NCBI GenBank assembly: GCA_002077065.1
Contig: NAJO01000026.1
Location: 124,001-188,000, forward strand
Reading direction: 5' to 3'
Origin: Cryoendolithus antarcticus
Taxonomy: Eukaryota; Ascomycota; Dothideomycetes; Cladosporiales; Cladosporiaceae
DNA length: 64,000 nt
The position numbers were made by a program, and so were the translations under genes. The notes under the pieces were generated by a model. It was not told the DNA's origin. It did not search any database and saw only the letters and a list, made by a program, of their open reading frames with translations. This document shows, piece by piece, positions 9,240-19,894 of the stretch. Positions within the stretch are counted from its first letter, which is position 1. Each line of letters starts with the position of its first letter.

Positions 9240-12200
9240 ATGTCGCGCAAGTTCGGTCTTGCATTGATCGCAAGCCTTTCCATATCAGCTAGCTATGCGA
9301 TCCCGGCTGTCAACTTTCCTTTCAACTCCCAGGTCCCGACCGTCGCTCGAGTGAGACAGGCGTACCTCTTTCAGTTCACGGACTCGACATTTGCGCCAGC
9401 TGGAACTAAGTACTCGTATACCCTCTCCGGCCAGCCAGCATGGCTGTCGCTGGACAGCGACACGCGGACCCTGTCAGGCGCACCCGGGGATGCAGATGCA
9501 GGCTCGAGCGTGTTCGTGCTCACTGCAGCAGACGGGACAGGTGCGGCGCACATGCAATGCACACTCGTCGTATCCCCAAATCCTGTGCCGCAGCTCCAAG
9601 GCACCTTGAGCAAGCAGCTTGCGGCAGAGACAAACCTGTCGACCTCAGATCCGGCTACAATCACGTTGCGGCCAGGTGATAGCTTCCAGTTTCACTTCCG
9701 CCAGGACTCGTTCATGGATGCCGTGCAGCGTACGCTATACTACTATGCGACTCTGACAGATCACACGCCCCTACCTGCATGGCTACACTTCGATGCTGGG
9801 AGCTTGACCTTCTCCGGCACAACACCACAGCTGAGCGCCTTTCCGCAAACATGGCAGGTGCAGCTCATAGCGTCAGATGTGCGAGGATTCGCGGGATCGT
9901 CTTCGGCGTTCAGTATGACCATCGCGCTGAATCAGCTGGTCTTCTCGCCACAAGAGCAGAGTGTACATATCACGCCAGGGTCTCAGATTCAGGCGCCAGA
10001 CCTACTGAGCACGCTGCTGAAGGACGGGAAGCCATTGGGGCAAAATCAGATCAAGAGCGCACAGGCTTCGGATGCTCCGACGTGGCTGCACTTTGACGCG
10101 GGTACGTTGGCAATCTCTGGCACGACGCCGAGCGATGCTGTGGCGCAGAACGTGATTGTCACAGTGACTGATACCGATGGTGATACGGCGACTGTCAATC
10201 TACAACTCGCGCTGGGCACTTTGAGTTCAGATGTGTTTCGCGGCGAGATCGGCACCCTCACGGTGATGGCAGGAGAAGACTTCAAGTACACCATACCAGC
10301 GAGTGTGATCAGCGCAAGCGATGCAGATCTGAAAGTGGTCCTGCCGACTTCTGCGACATGGCTGCACTTCGACTCTGAATCAAGTGAGCTATCTGGTCTA
10401 GTGCCCACGCAGACCACGCCTTCGGTTGTCACCGCCACGCTCACAGCTCGCTTATCGGAATTTCCCAAGGTTGACTCGCAGATCTTTCGCATCGACATCA
10501 AGGCTGTAATCGACTCTACAAGCACTCTGTCTAGTATTGCAGCATCTAAGACTTCACAAACGACTTCGGCGACTTCGCCACCTTTACTGGTAGCGTCTTC
10601 CGAGCGCAAGGGATCTGGGCTACAACGCGGCGATATTGTAGGGATCATCATCGGTGTTGTGGTGGCAGCGATTCTCCTTCTTGCGCTGTTGCTGTTGTGC
10701 TTGCGGCGAAGGCGACAAGATGGTTACAAGCAGCACTTCAGCCCGGAGAAGCGGGACATTTCGCGCCCTATTGTACCTCCTGAGCCCTATGGGTCAGAAG
10801 AGCAGGGAAATGCACAAAGTGATGTTGAGAAAGGAGCGCAATCTGACGTGCACAGCCTGGACGGCTCCAATATGCCTTCGCATCTACCACCTCGCCTCGC
10901 GCTGAACCTACCCAGGCACTCAGAGCGGAGCTCAAATTGGAAGAGCAGATTCAGTAGAATCAGTCTGGCATCTTCTCTCGGCAACGGTGAGGACGCAATC
11001 CGAGCTGCTGAGAACATACCAGAGTGGGGAGACGAGACTGCTGTGGTTCAGCGGCCACACGATAGCTTCTCTGTCCCTGCAGAGATCGCGCGAATTTCGA
11101 GACAGCAGTCGCAGCAACTGTCGCCAAGCAAGCGCGCCCTCAGACGTCTGCGCGCGAAGCGGAACCTCAGAGAGTCCGTCGAGGACATCGGCCTAGGTAT
11201 TGGCATGGGTGATGGCTCGCCAGTGAAGAGAGATCGATCTTGGTATGGCAAGGAACGACGAAGAAGCACGATGCTGTCTCCTACGATGGATCGAAGTAGC
11301 TACGGGTCTTTCAGCACAAGAGGCACCAGTGTGCTTGCAGACACCTTTCCGCGACCACCTACAGGTTCGACGCTGCATCGTGGCCGCTCGAAGCCGAGCA
11401 CTTCCATACCTGAAGAGGGCTCTCAGCGTCGCAGCCTTTGGCTGGTCGGACGCAGCGATAGCCGTGCGGATGGCCGCTCAATGCAAGACAAGCGACAAAG
11501 CTTCATCAGCAAACGCAAGAGCGGGCCAAGTCCACTGTTCGCACATGGCTCAAGATTATCAATAGTCAGCAAGCAGACCGGCTCGGTGACTGATATAGAC
11601 ATCCTCGCCGGTCCTAGCAGTGCTCGCCGATCACGCAAGCAGTTGACGAGCTACTCGAAGTCCTCATCACTAGGCGCGCCACAGCAGCCTTCTGAGCAGG
11701 TCCGACGCGCAGACCAGCCGAAGCGGACGTGGTCTACCACCTTTGCGCCGGAGTATCCTCGAGCGATCGACATCCATGAAGAAGTTGACGATACGTTCGC
11801 ACCAGAATACCCTCGCGTCGTTGACGTTCACGAAGAAGTCGAGGAAGAGGACACAGATTGGACTTCTGCGTCCTCTTCAACCGCCGCTAGCAGGACGAAT
11901 CTCCACTCCATCCAATCGCGCATATCGTCCGGTCTAGACCTAGCGAGCCAAATGGCACTACCGCGACACAAGCGCTCGTGGGTCGTACCTGGCGAAGCCT
12001 CACCTACACCTCCGCCCACATTCCCGCCGAACTCACGCTACGCTTCCAGTCAGATGATGACTAAGACGTTTTCGTCATCGCCTCTGGCAAGCGGCTCAGC
12101 TAGTACTGCAGCGGCAAAAGTCGCCGCAAGACGAAGCAAGCTGAGTGAGCCAATGGAGATGGTCAGTAACGACAGTCTGAACAAGTCCCGACCTGAAAGG

Positions 12201-12464
12201 CCGCGATTGGCACATACTAGTAGCGGACGGCCGGTCAGTGTCGAGAAAGTGGAAAGGCTTAGTAGCCTGAGAGCTGAGAGGCAATTGGACCTCGGGGATG
12301 CCGTTGCTGGGAGTGATGTTTGGGAAGAAAGCAGTCTACGGGAAAAGGTCAATGGGACAGGAATAGGTATCGGGAGAGGTCTGAGGAACGAGTGCAGTGA
12401 TAGTGTCAGAGCTGGAACGGGGAGGAGTGGGAGGAGTGCGTTGAGTGGAATGGCCTTGATTTAG
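9240..12464 (+). CDS. AXL2: Axl2/Bud10-like transmembrane glycoprotein with cadherin-like domains
   Basis: This is an uninterrupted frame of 1074 aa from the ATG at 9240, which begins a signal peptide (MSRKFGLALIASLSISASYA). The ectodomain, about residues 25-440, holds repeated CADG/dystroglycan-type modules, each ending with P-A-W-L-x-x-D or P-T-W-L-H-F-D and G-x-x-S-G. A Ser/Thr-rich stalk leads to one membrane helix at about 464-488, followed by four arginines. The cytoplasmic tail of nearly 580 residues is Ser/Arg-rich and disordered, and contains a duplicated block (FAPEYPR, then a short acidic HEEV segment) near 11748-11844. In yeast, Axl2 marks the axial bud site; in filamentous fungi relatives act in polarity or septation. 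The role here is inferred from the architecture. Confidence 0.87.
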   Translation: MSRKFGLALIASLSISASYAIPAVNFPFNSQVPTVARVRQAYLFQFTDSTFAPAGTKYSYTLSGQPAWLSLDSDTRTLSGAPGDADAGSSVFVLTAADGTGAAHMQCTLVVSPNPVPQLQGTLSKQLAAETNLSTSDPATITLRPGDSFQFHFRQDSFMDAVQRTLYYYATLTDHTPLPAWLHFDAGSLTFSGTTPQLSAFPQTWQVQLIASDVRGFAGSSSAFSMTIALNQLVFSPQEQSVHITPGSQIQAPDLLSTLLKDGKPLGQNQIKSAQASDAPTWLHFDAGTLAISGTTPSDAVAQNVIVTVTDTDGDTATVNLQLALGTLSSDVFRGEIGTLTVMAGEDFKYTIPASVISASDADLKVVLPTSATWLHFDSESSELSGLVPTQTTPSVVTATLTARLSEFPKVDSQIFRIDIKAVIDSTSTLSSIAASKTSQTTSATSPPLLVASSERKGSGLQRGDIVGIIIGVVVAAILLLALLLLCLRRRRQDGYKQHFSPEKRDISRPIVPPEPYGSEEQGNAQSDVEKGAQSDVHSLDGSNMPSHLPPRLALNLPRHSERSSNWKSRFSRISLASSLGNGEDAIRAAENIPEWGDETAVVQRPHDSFSVPAEIARISRQQSQQLSPSKRALRRLRAKRNLRESVEDIGLGIGMGDGSPVKRDRSWYGKERRRSTMLSPTMDRSSYGSFSTRGTSVLADTFPRPPTGSTLHRGRSKPSTSIPEEGSQRRSLWLVGRSDSRADGRSMQDKRQSFISKRKSGPSPLFAHGSRLSIVSKQTGSVTDIDILAGPSSARRSRKQLTSYSKSSSLGAPQQPSEQVRRADQPKRTWSTTFAPEYPRAIDIHEEVDDTFAPEYPRVVDVHEEVEEEDTDWTSASSSTAASRTNLHSIQSRISSGLDLASQMALPRHKRSWVVPGEASPTPPPTFPPNSRYASSQMMTKTFSSSPLASGSASTAAAKVAARRSKLSEPMEMVSNDSLNKSRPERPRLAHTSSGRPVSVEKVERLSSLRAERQLDLGDAVAGSDVWEESSLREKVNGTGIGIGRGLRNECSDSVRAGTGRSGRSALSGMALI

Positions 12465-12640
12465 GAAGCAAATCAGGTTACCGAAAGTCGCTATGAAATC
12501 CTTCACCCTCTACTTACTCGAGCTGCTGCAAGCCATGCGAATTCGGCACACCTGCATTACTTGCCGCAGTGGGTAGCCGGTTGGCGCGGGAACATCTCCT
12601 ATACCCGATCTTCTTTCATCGGCATGACTCGAGAGGACCG

Positions 12641-12646
12641 CACGTG
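12641..12646. promoter_or_regulatory. CACGTG E-box, candidate NUC-1/Pho4 site
   Basis: A palindromic CACGTG in the context GCACGTGT lies about 430 bp before the PHO81-like start. Pho4 and Neurospora NUC-1 are bHLH factors that bind CACGTG in phosphate-regulated promoters, and yeast PHO81 is itself such a target. The hexamer is seen; the binding is inferred. Confidence 0.4.
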
Positions 12647-12928
12647 TCCGACACGGTGCTTCCATTCGTTGCTCAGGGTTGTCTAATGTTCGACGTTGGA
12701 AATGCGCATGCAGTGAGTGAAAACGTCCCCCACCATCATTTTGCGTGCCCCTCGACGGCTTATCGATAGTCCGGCTGCTTTCGTAGGTTCACGCGCTCTG
12801 CTGAGTTCTCACACGCGCCTTATGTGTTGAGCTCCCGGCCTCTGCTCGTGCATCGACGTTCTGGAAGAGGCGAAGTGAGACGTCACTTCATCATTTCTGT
12901 GAATCATTCAGTATCTACTGTCGTTACA

Positions 12929-12985
12929 ATGGGGGTCGCCTGCTCGCGCACTGCTTCCGATACCTGCTACAGCAGACCGGTCTGA
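12929..12985 (+). promoter_or_regulatory. Upstream open reading frame before PHO81-like gene
   Basis: ATG at 12929 followed by 17 further codons and TGA at 12983-12985, ending about 85 bp before the PHO81-like start. It lies in the likely 5' leader and could limit translation if the transcript begins upstream of it, which is not known. Confidence 0.3.
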
Positions 12986-13070
12986 CCTGGATTCGGTCCA
13001 TCACTCCAGTTCCCTGCATTGGGGTAAGCTCCGGTCACGGAAGCCGTAAAGTGTCAATCGACTCGCCAAC

Positions 13071-16000
13071 ATGTGAGCGCGACGATGACTTCGCGGATCC
13101 AAGCGCATCGCTGACAATACTTAGGAAGTTCGGCAAGCACATCCAGAAGCGTCAACTTGACATACCCGAGTATGCGGCGAGCTTCGTGGACTACAAGGCA
13201 CTGAAGAAGGTGAGGTCACCGTCTGCGCTCTTGGTCCTAGCGAATATTCATCACTTCATCATAGCTCATCAAGAAGCTGAGCGCCACTCCGGTCCTCACG
13301 GCAAACCACAAAGATGCTTCCGGTACATCACATCTCCAAGAGACACAAGCCGCGCTACAAGCCAACAAGGCGACATTCTTCTTCCGGCTTGAGCGCGAGC
13401 TCGAGAAAGTCAATATCTTCTATCTGCAGAAGGAAGCCGAGGTTCGTTCGCTGTGCAATACTGTCTTGTCCGACGACTCATGTTCTGACGATTCTACACT
13501 AGCTCAAGCTTCGGCTAAGCACGCTGCTCGACAAGAAACGCGGCCTGCAAAGTCGCGCGACTCCGGCCAGTAAACTGAGTAGCAGCTATGTCACGCTCGA
13601 TGAGGGCTTCCGGCTGTTTGGAAGCGATCTCGACAAGTTGCAGCAGTTTGTTGAAGTCAACCAAACAGCATTTTCGAAGATCTTGAAGAAGGTGCGCGAT
13701 CTCGCTGGATGTTGGACGATGATGCAGGCGCTGACGGTCTGCAGTGGGACAAAACCTCGAAGGTATTACCTTTACTATTGTGTCGGCAGTCCGTGTTACT
13801 GATCGAGATTTAGTCACGAGAGAAGGAGATATACCTCTCCCGCGCTGTCGAGGTGCAGCCATGCTTCAACCGGGACGTGATTAGTGAGCTGTCTGATCAG
13901 GCGACTACTGGAATACTGGAACTCCAAGCATGGGCGGAGGGCGAGAAGATCACTTACACGCCCGCCGTCGAGCTCGAGAATCGGGCTAGACCGGAAGCTC
14001 AGGACGATCTTGAAGTCGAGGCTCAAGTTGTGCAGGCTGTTAATGCTGGCAATGTGGCACTGGTGAGTGAGTGGGCCACACGGACAGCAACACATGAAGA
14101 AGCCAGCGAGCGCATCAGCCGCGCCTTCCTAAACACGGTCAATACTGCGACCAGCTCTGCGCAGAAAGTGCTTTTCGAGACCGGCCTGGTGAACTTCAAC
14201 TTCTCCGATCCGATCAACGAGCGTAATTGCATTCACGAGGCGGCGATCAGCGGAAAGGTGGAGGTCTTGAACGCTGCGCTGACCAGTGGTGCCAACGTAC
14301 GGACACCAGATGTCTACGGAAGACTCCCACTTCACTATGCTTGCATGCACGGGCAAGCCGCAATGATACAGACTCTCATCGCAGCCGCCCCTGACACAGT
14401 CGACGCTCGAGATCTCGACAACTTCAGTCCTCTGGTCCATGGCATAGTGCACTCGCAAACTGACAGTGTACAAGAGATGCTGAAGCACGGCGCTGTAGTG
14501 GACCCGACAGGATCGTCCGAGCACATACCGCTGAACCTGGCATGTCAGTACGGTTCTGTGGCAATCGTAGACCTGATGCTGAAGTACAAGCCTCGCATAT
14601 TACCAGATGCAGAAGGCCTGTATGCTCAGCACATCGTCGCTCGCTTCGGACGAAGTAAGCAGATCCTATGCCTGCTGAGAGACTCTGGAGTCGACATGGA
14701 CCAGGCTGACAAGCTGTATCAATGGACTCCGATCTTCCATGCCGCGAGCGAAGGTCATCTGCACTGTCTGCAACAGCTCCTAGAGTTCCGAGTGAACGCG
14801 GTAGTGGAAGACGAGAAGGGTCTACAAGCCATGTACTACGCTGCATGGGAAGGGCACCTGGACTGCATGCAGCTGCTTGCACAAGCCGGTCAAGCACCAC
14901 AATTGCGCACCACACAGCCTGCCACATCAAGTTTTGGAGCGCCACCACCGCTGAGCGGAGGAACGCCTTCGATACAAGAGTCTGATCCGGAGATGATCCC
15001 GTCCTTGATGCTGCCACCACCCATCATACCCTTGCGGCGATATGGCCACAACTTCCTCGACACCACCAAGACGTTCATCCTGCTTTCTTTTGACAATCTC
15101 GACAGCGAAGCGATCGAGTTCTACGGTGACAGCAAGTACCCGGCCGCCCGGCTTACAATCTCCTCCAAGTCATCCGACCTCATCCCTCGGAACGTGCCCT
15201 TGCCCGTCCAAGATGACTTCAAAGTCATCTCCTTCCAGATCGAGAACCTCGACACCTTCAGCATCGACTTCGACATCTTTCCCACCTTCGGCAGTAAAGT
15301 CATCGCACGCTCAGCAGCTTCAAGTCGTGTGTTCACAGACAAGTCCAGCAGCTCCGGCATGTGGCATCTCGAGCTCTTTGATCCAAGGCTCCGAGCTATC
15401 GGCCGCATCAACTTCCGCTTCTCTGTCATCACACCCTTTCATGGTATCCCATTGGAGATCACACACTTTGCTACGTACTGGAAGGCGACCAGTCAGCTCG
15501 ATAATCACCCGAGTAACCTCATCACTGGCAGCAGTCTGAGTGGCGACTTCCTGCGGCTGTTCGTCCAAGTGACTCGCGATGGAGTGCCAGTGCTTTTCCC
15601 TGACTGGGCGTTGCCGTCAAGTCGGCACGAACTAATCAGTCGTTTGACATTCGCGGAATTTGCTGCAGCTGCCGGCGGCGCCGGCCAAGGGTTGGACGCA
15701 CTAAAGTCTGCGCTCGCTCAATCAATGACGCCCGATGATCTGCCTTCGCTCCAGCATCATGTGACGAAGGCGTACATCTCGCTTGCAGATGCGCTCACGT
15801 TATTGCCCGCTGCTGTCAATCTAGAGCTGCACGTGTGCTATCCGACAAGAGCTATCGAAGAGGCGCTCCAATTGGGTCCCACGCAAAACATCAACATCAC
15901 AGTGGATGCTGTACTGAAGGTGGCCTTCGATCATGCAAGACACTTGCGCGAGGTTCAGGACAGTCCGTTGAGATCGTTCGTATTTTCGAGCTACAACGCT

Positions 16001-16436
16001 GATATATGCATTGCGCTCAACTGGAAGCAGCCGAATTGTAAGTCGTCCATTCTTCCAACTCTCTCCTGCGATGTCTGACCATTTTCCAGATCCCGTCCTG
16101 CTTTGCAACGAGCTTGGCCTCGATCCCACACAGAGTGCGCAGACCAGCACGTCCTCCAGCGTCATCGCCAACTGCGGTCGAACAGACGTCTCTATCAAAG
16201 AAGCCGTACGCATCGCACAGGCTAATAATCTCATGGGGCTCATATGCACTTCTCGGCTGCTCAAGCTCGTGCCTGCCTTGATTGACTCGATCAAAGAGGC
16301 TGGCCTGGTGCTGATCGCCGACTACTCGTATGACACTCGGGAAACGAGACCGAGTGTACTCAATCTCCAACAAAGCGTTGACGGCTTGGTGAAAGGCAAT
16401 GCGGTGCTGCGATTCAAAGATACCGTCGATCAGTGA
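13071..16436 (+). CDS. nuc-2: PHO81/NUC-2-type phosphate regulator (SPX-ankyrin-GDPD)
   Basis: Seven exons: 13071-13072, 13125-13209, 13265-13441, 13503-13691, 13745-13762, 13814-16037 and 16090-16436, giving 1013 aa. The start codon is AT|G, split by a 52-bp GTGAGC...TTAG intron with a CTGAC branch site; splicing yields the canonical MKFGKHIQKRQLDIPEYAAS SPX start. The SPX domain covers about residues 1-190, ankyrin repeats about 290-516, and a C2-like plus degenerate glycerophosphodiester phosphodiesterase region about 560-1010, ending KGNAVLRFKDTVDQ. In yeast and Neurospora, this protein inhibits the Pho85/PGOV cyclin kinase when phosphate is scarce, with SPX sensing inositol pyrophosphates. 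Exon 5 is only 18 bp (WDKTSK). Without removal of intron 1, the ATG is directly followed by TGA. Confidence 0.93.
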
Positions 16437-16727
16437 GGTCTCATCGTCTCAAGGGGCCACCACCGGCGGTTCGGGTTGGTAGGTAATACACTACGGCGGA
16501 GGAGGCAGACAGCTTCGAAGCATACACACAAGATCCCTTTAAGCAGTTGTCTCGGGAGATATGAAGCCAAGGGGGTGATTTTGGCGCGCATAGAATCAAG
16601 CGCCCTTCAATTCGTAGCGAGCTTGCTTCAAGCCCTCTAGATCGAGCGGCCGAAGTTGCTGCCTGAAAAGCATCGTGAATCCCAATACAACTATTTCGCA
16701 CATCAGCTCTCCGGTTTTTTCAAGGAA

Positions 16728-17216
16728 TCAACTCCGACTGGATGTGAGCGTACCAGCAGGTCCAGCTTCCCTCAGAGCATCCTCAATCGCACCTCGCCTC
16801 CAAGATGCCAGTGCCGAAAGACAGAGCAATCCGCTGAGCGCTGCGTTCAGGGCTGGGAGGTACTTCTCCATCGGTGACTTCTCAACTTCAACGAGATACA
16901 AGGGCTTCTTCCCCTTGCCAATTGCAGCTCCGATCGGGATGAAGTAGAGGATGCTTATCGTACATAGCAGACTGCTCAAGCTTAAGACAGAGATCAAGGT
17001 TTGCCTCGCTGTCGATGACGTGAACATTGCGAATAGATAGTATAAAGCCGCGATGATAGGTACGACTAGATAGACTCGGAGGTACAGTTGGCTCCGTGCA
17101 TCATCTTGGTCCCTGAGCGAGTCCAGTAGGGCTTCCTGGTGTTCTTCATCGAGGTCTGAGGACTCTGAGTCTGAGTCTGGGTAGGCGAAAGTCTTGCGGA
17201 GGCGTGTGGTCGCCAT
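16728..17216 (-). CDS. Small membrane protein, 162 aa, unknown function
   Basis: A single exon starts at the ATG at 17214-17216. The N-terminus is acidic and Ser-rich (DSDSESSDLDEE). Three hydrophobic segments follow at about residues 45-66, 73-96 and 117-136, separated by a basic loop containing GKGKKPLYLVEVEKSPMEKY. The balanced hydrophobicity and plausible start argue for a real gene. I do not recognise the family. Its start lies 269 bp from the divergent SWC4-like start. Confidence 0.65.
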   Translation of the reverse strand: MATTRLRKTFAYPDSDSESSDLDEEHQEALLDSLRDQDDARSQLYLRVYLVVPIIAALYYLFAMFTSSTARQTLISVLSLSSLLCTISILYFIPIGAAIGKGKKPLYLVEVEKSPMEKYLPALNAALSGLLCLSALASWRRGAIEDALREAGPAGTLTSSRS

Positions 17217-17485
17217 TACAATTAGAGCAGTCTATCGTCCGGTAGCAAAAGATCTCGAGGCATATATACATCAAGTATGTGGCAAGCTGTTCAATTGTGA
17301 GGTTTACATCTACATGTATGTGTACCTGTTGCCTTCACGTCGCGCTAGCGAGCACCGAAATGCGGAGTTCACGATCTTGTCACAAGCCGAGAACACGAGA
17401 TATCACTTCCATCAAACACTGACCTGGCTCATCGACTTCATATCGCACAGAGATTGCGTAGGCGCAATCAATACTGCTGGACGGG

Positions 17486-18655
17486 ATGGCAGCAGTCGAG
17501 AAGCGCCCATCAACTGGCGTGCGCACATTCAAGCGTGCGCGTGTCTCGCGTCCGCCGGCGCACTGGGAGCGATCACAAGCCGGAAACAGGTCAGACTTAC
17601 CAACGATCACGCACTGGCAGAAGGCCAACACTGAGGCACCATCATTCGCAAAGTACAATGTCGACCTCGAGGTCCCGGTCTTTGATGATGAGACGTACGA
17701 AGCGCATCTCGCGGATCCCAACTGGACTCTCGAGGAGACCAGGCATCTTGTCAATGTGTACCAGGAAGCAAGCGGCAAGTGGCCAGTCATCATCGACTGG
17801 TATGGCCGGCCCGAACGCACCATGGAGGATCTCAAAGCGCGCTTCTACAAATTGCGTGCGATCTTACTGCAACTCGCCACCCCAATCCAGTCCATGGCAG
17901 CACCCGAGTACACCCTCTACGAAACCCTCACGAATTTCAACCCGCAACAAGAGCTTTCACGCAAACGCCTGGCCGAGAATCTGCTTCACCGGAAGAAGGA
18001 CGAAGCGGACGAGGAAGCCGTCCTGCTAGCCGAGCTCCAGCGCATTATGGCCAATCAAGCCTCCCTAGACGAAAGCCGCGAAGACCTTCGTCGCAGATTA
18101 GACTACCCCAAAGCAACCTCAAGCAGCTACCAGTACTCTACCTCGCAAGCTCTCAGCAACCTCTGGCAGCAACTTATTTCCGCCGATCGCATGCGCAAGA
18201 CCCAGCGTCTTCGCCCCGTGGGTCCTCAATCAGCCATGTCAGTCGACGGCACCAACGCCCCAGGCCAAACACCAACCTCCGCCCGCGCCCGCGAGTCAAT
18301 GACACGCAACTCCCAAGACCCCACCTCCGGCAGCGCATCCCGCCTCTCAGAGCACGACATGGCTCGCTTCGGCGTCTCGCTCGCTCCAGGCAACGAGAAA
18401 CTCCCAGCCGGCGTTACCTTCGCCTCTGACCGGCTGTCCAAACCCCGTATCGCGAAGAGCACGATCCAGTCTGAGAAGATTGCTGCAATTTTGCAGCATA
18501 TTGGAGTGCCGGATTTGATTCCTCTGCCTACGCCTGCGGTGATTGAGGCTTTTGATGGGTTGATGGGGAAGGTGCATGCGTTGCTTGAGATGAGGAAGGT
18601 GGCTGAGAAGGAGGAGCAGGAGTTGAGGGTTAGGGAGGCGGAGGCGGCGCAGTAG
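17486..18655 (+). CDS. SWC4: SWC4/DMAP1-like chromatin subunit
   Basis: This is a single exon of 389 aa. The block HW..., then FAKYNVDLEVPVFDDETYEAHL, and the SANT/Myb-like segment at about residues 77-127 (WTLEETRHLVNVY, PERTMEDLKARFYKLR) match Swc4/DMAP1. So does the C-terminus, GVTFASDRLSKPRI, then a helical IPLPTPAVIEAFDGLM region. Swc4 is shared by the NuA4 acetyltransferase and SWR1 histone-exchange complexes. Family members I recall have some 50-80 further N-terminal residues, which I could not find upstream, so the start may be incomplete or the protein may be naturally shorter. It converges with the guanylate kinase gene. Confidence 0.8.
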   Translation: MAAVEKRPSTGVRTFKRARVSRPPAHWERSQAGNRSDLPTITHWQKANTEAPSFAKYNVDLEVPVFDDETYEAHLADPNWTLEETRHLVNVYQEASGKWPVIIDWYGRPERTMEDLKARFYKLRAILLQLATPIQSMAAPEYTLYETLTNFNPQQELSRKRLAENLLHRKKDEADEEAVLLAELQRIMANQASLDESREDLRRRLDYPKATSSSYQYSTSQALSNLWQQLISADRMRKTQRLRPVGPQSAMSVDGTNAPGQTPTSARARESMTRNSQDPTSGSASRLSEHDMARFGVSLAPGNEKLPAGVTFASDRLSKPRIAKSTIQSEKIAAILQHIGVPDLIPLPTPAVIEAFDGLMGKVHALLEMRKVAEKEEQELRVREAEAAQ

Positions 18656-18969
18656 AGGGTGAGGTGAGCAGGCCAGACGTGGTATCTTCTGCCTCTTTGT
18701 GTTGATTTAGCATGGCGCTGGTGGTGTATGGCGTCTATGTAACAAATGTCCAAATCGGATCATTATTGCTTTTCTGACAACCCGGTATCAATCCAACCGG
18801 CTGTATCGCAGCACACCTGGCCTGGCAGATCGTTGGAAAGACGCTCTGCTCCTGTCCCATCCGGTCGCCGTTCTATCGTGTCACCGACAATATTACTGGT
18901 CGTCCTGTGATCCGCCTGGCCTACCATCTGCCGGATCCAAGGTCACTCATCCCTTAGCAGATATGTCTC
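18656..18969. other. Intergenic, convergent 3' flanks
   Basis: This is a short space between the SWC4-like and guanylate kinase stop codons. I see no gene or repeat. Confidence 0.5.
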
Positions 18970-19652
18970 TCATTTCACCTCCTCATCCTCCCTCACCCAC
19001 TCCCGAAATTCCTCCCACGCCTTCTCCAAATCATCATTAACGATAATCCGATCATGCGCGCCCTCCGTCTTCGAATACTCAATCTCCTTCTCCGCCTGTT
19101 TCAGCCGTCCCACAATAGCCTCCTCCTTGTCCGTACCTCGGCCTCGTAATCGCTGCTCCAGGATCTCGACGCTGGGCGGTTGCAGGAAGACGAAGCGTGC
19201 ATTGAGGTCCGTTTTGTGGACTTGTTTGACGCCCTGATGGCCACCTGTCAGTACCTGCCTCTACAGCTTATGGGCCAGGGTGGAAGGATATGACTTACCT
19301 CCATCTCAATATCCAACACCACCCTCCTACCCTTCCCCTCACTCTCTCCCTCCTTCTTCCCGCCCTCCCTCACAGCCATAAAGCTCGTCCCATACCGATT
19401 CCCCCCAAACTGCGCATGCTCAATAAACCCCCCCTCGTCAATCATCTTCTCGAACTCCTGTTTCGTCACGAAATGGTACTCTTTCCCATTCTGCTCGGCA
19501 CCTCGCGGGGCGCGCGTCGTGTGCGAGATGCTGAAGGTGTAGTCTTGCGGGTAGGCTTCGAAGAGGCGGGAGAGGAGGGTGGATTTTCCGGAGCCGGAGG
19601 GGCCGGAGACTACGAGGGGGCGTTTGAAGGAGGGGGAGGGGGTGGGTGCCAT
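18970..19652 (-). CDS. GUK1: Guanylate kinase
   Basis: Exons on the minus strand are 19652-19299 and 19233-18970, with a 65-bp GTAAGT...CATCAG intron, giving 205 aa. It phosphorylates GMP/dGMP with ATP. The P-loop GPSGSGKST lies at about residues 17-25; the guanylate kinase signature S-H-T-T-R-x-P-R-x-x-E follows, then Y-H-F-V, G-x-F-I-E-H-A, G-N-x-Y-G-T and LDIEMEGV across the splice. The second exon supplies the lid (RLRGRGTDKEEAI) and C-terminal helix. An in-frame ATG 96 bp upstream at 19748 would add a 32-residue Arg-rich, acid-free extension that looks like a mitochondrial presequence. Confidence 0.95.
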
Positions 19653-19894
19653 GGTTGCGAGGAAGCAGAGAGGACGGGATGATGGTCTGGGACGTGGTGA
19701 GCAGATGGGCGTGACAACAATGCGCAGCTGGCGGAGGGGTATGCGCATTTATATGTATAGGCGGTACGAAGTAGAGTAGGAGTCCGAGGTTGGCCGAACA
19801 TGAATTGACTGGGATATGAGCTGCATCCTTGGCAGAGCTAAGTGAGGTGACTTTGATCTTCGCATAAGGTATCATGTATCCAACTGTACACTAT

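Larger units (their letters stand above)
12465..13070. other. Promoter and 5' leader of the PHO81-like gene
   Basis: No gene is supported. The stretch contains a CACGTG hexamer at 12641-12646 and an 18-codon upstream open reading frame at 12929-12985, both described separately. Confidence 0.5.
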
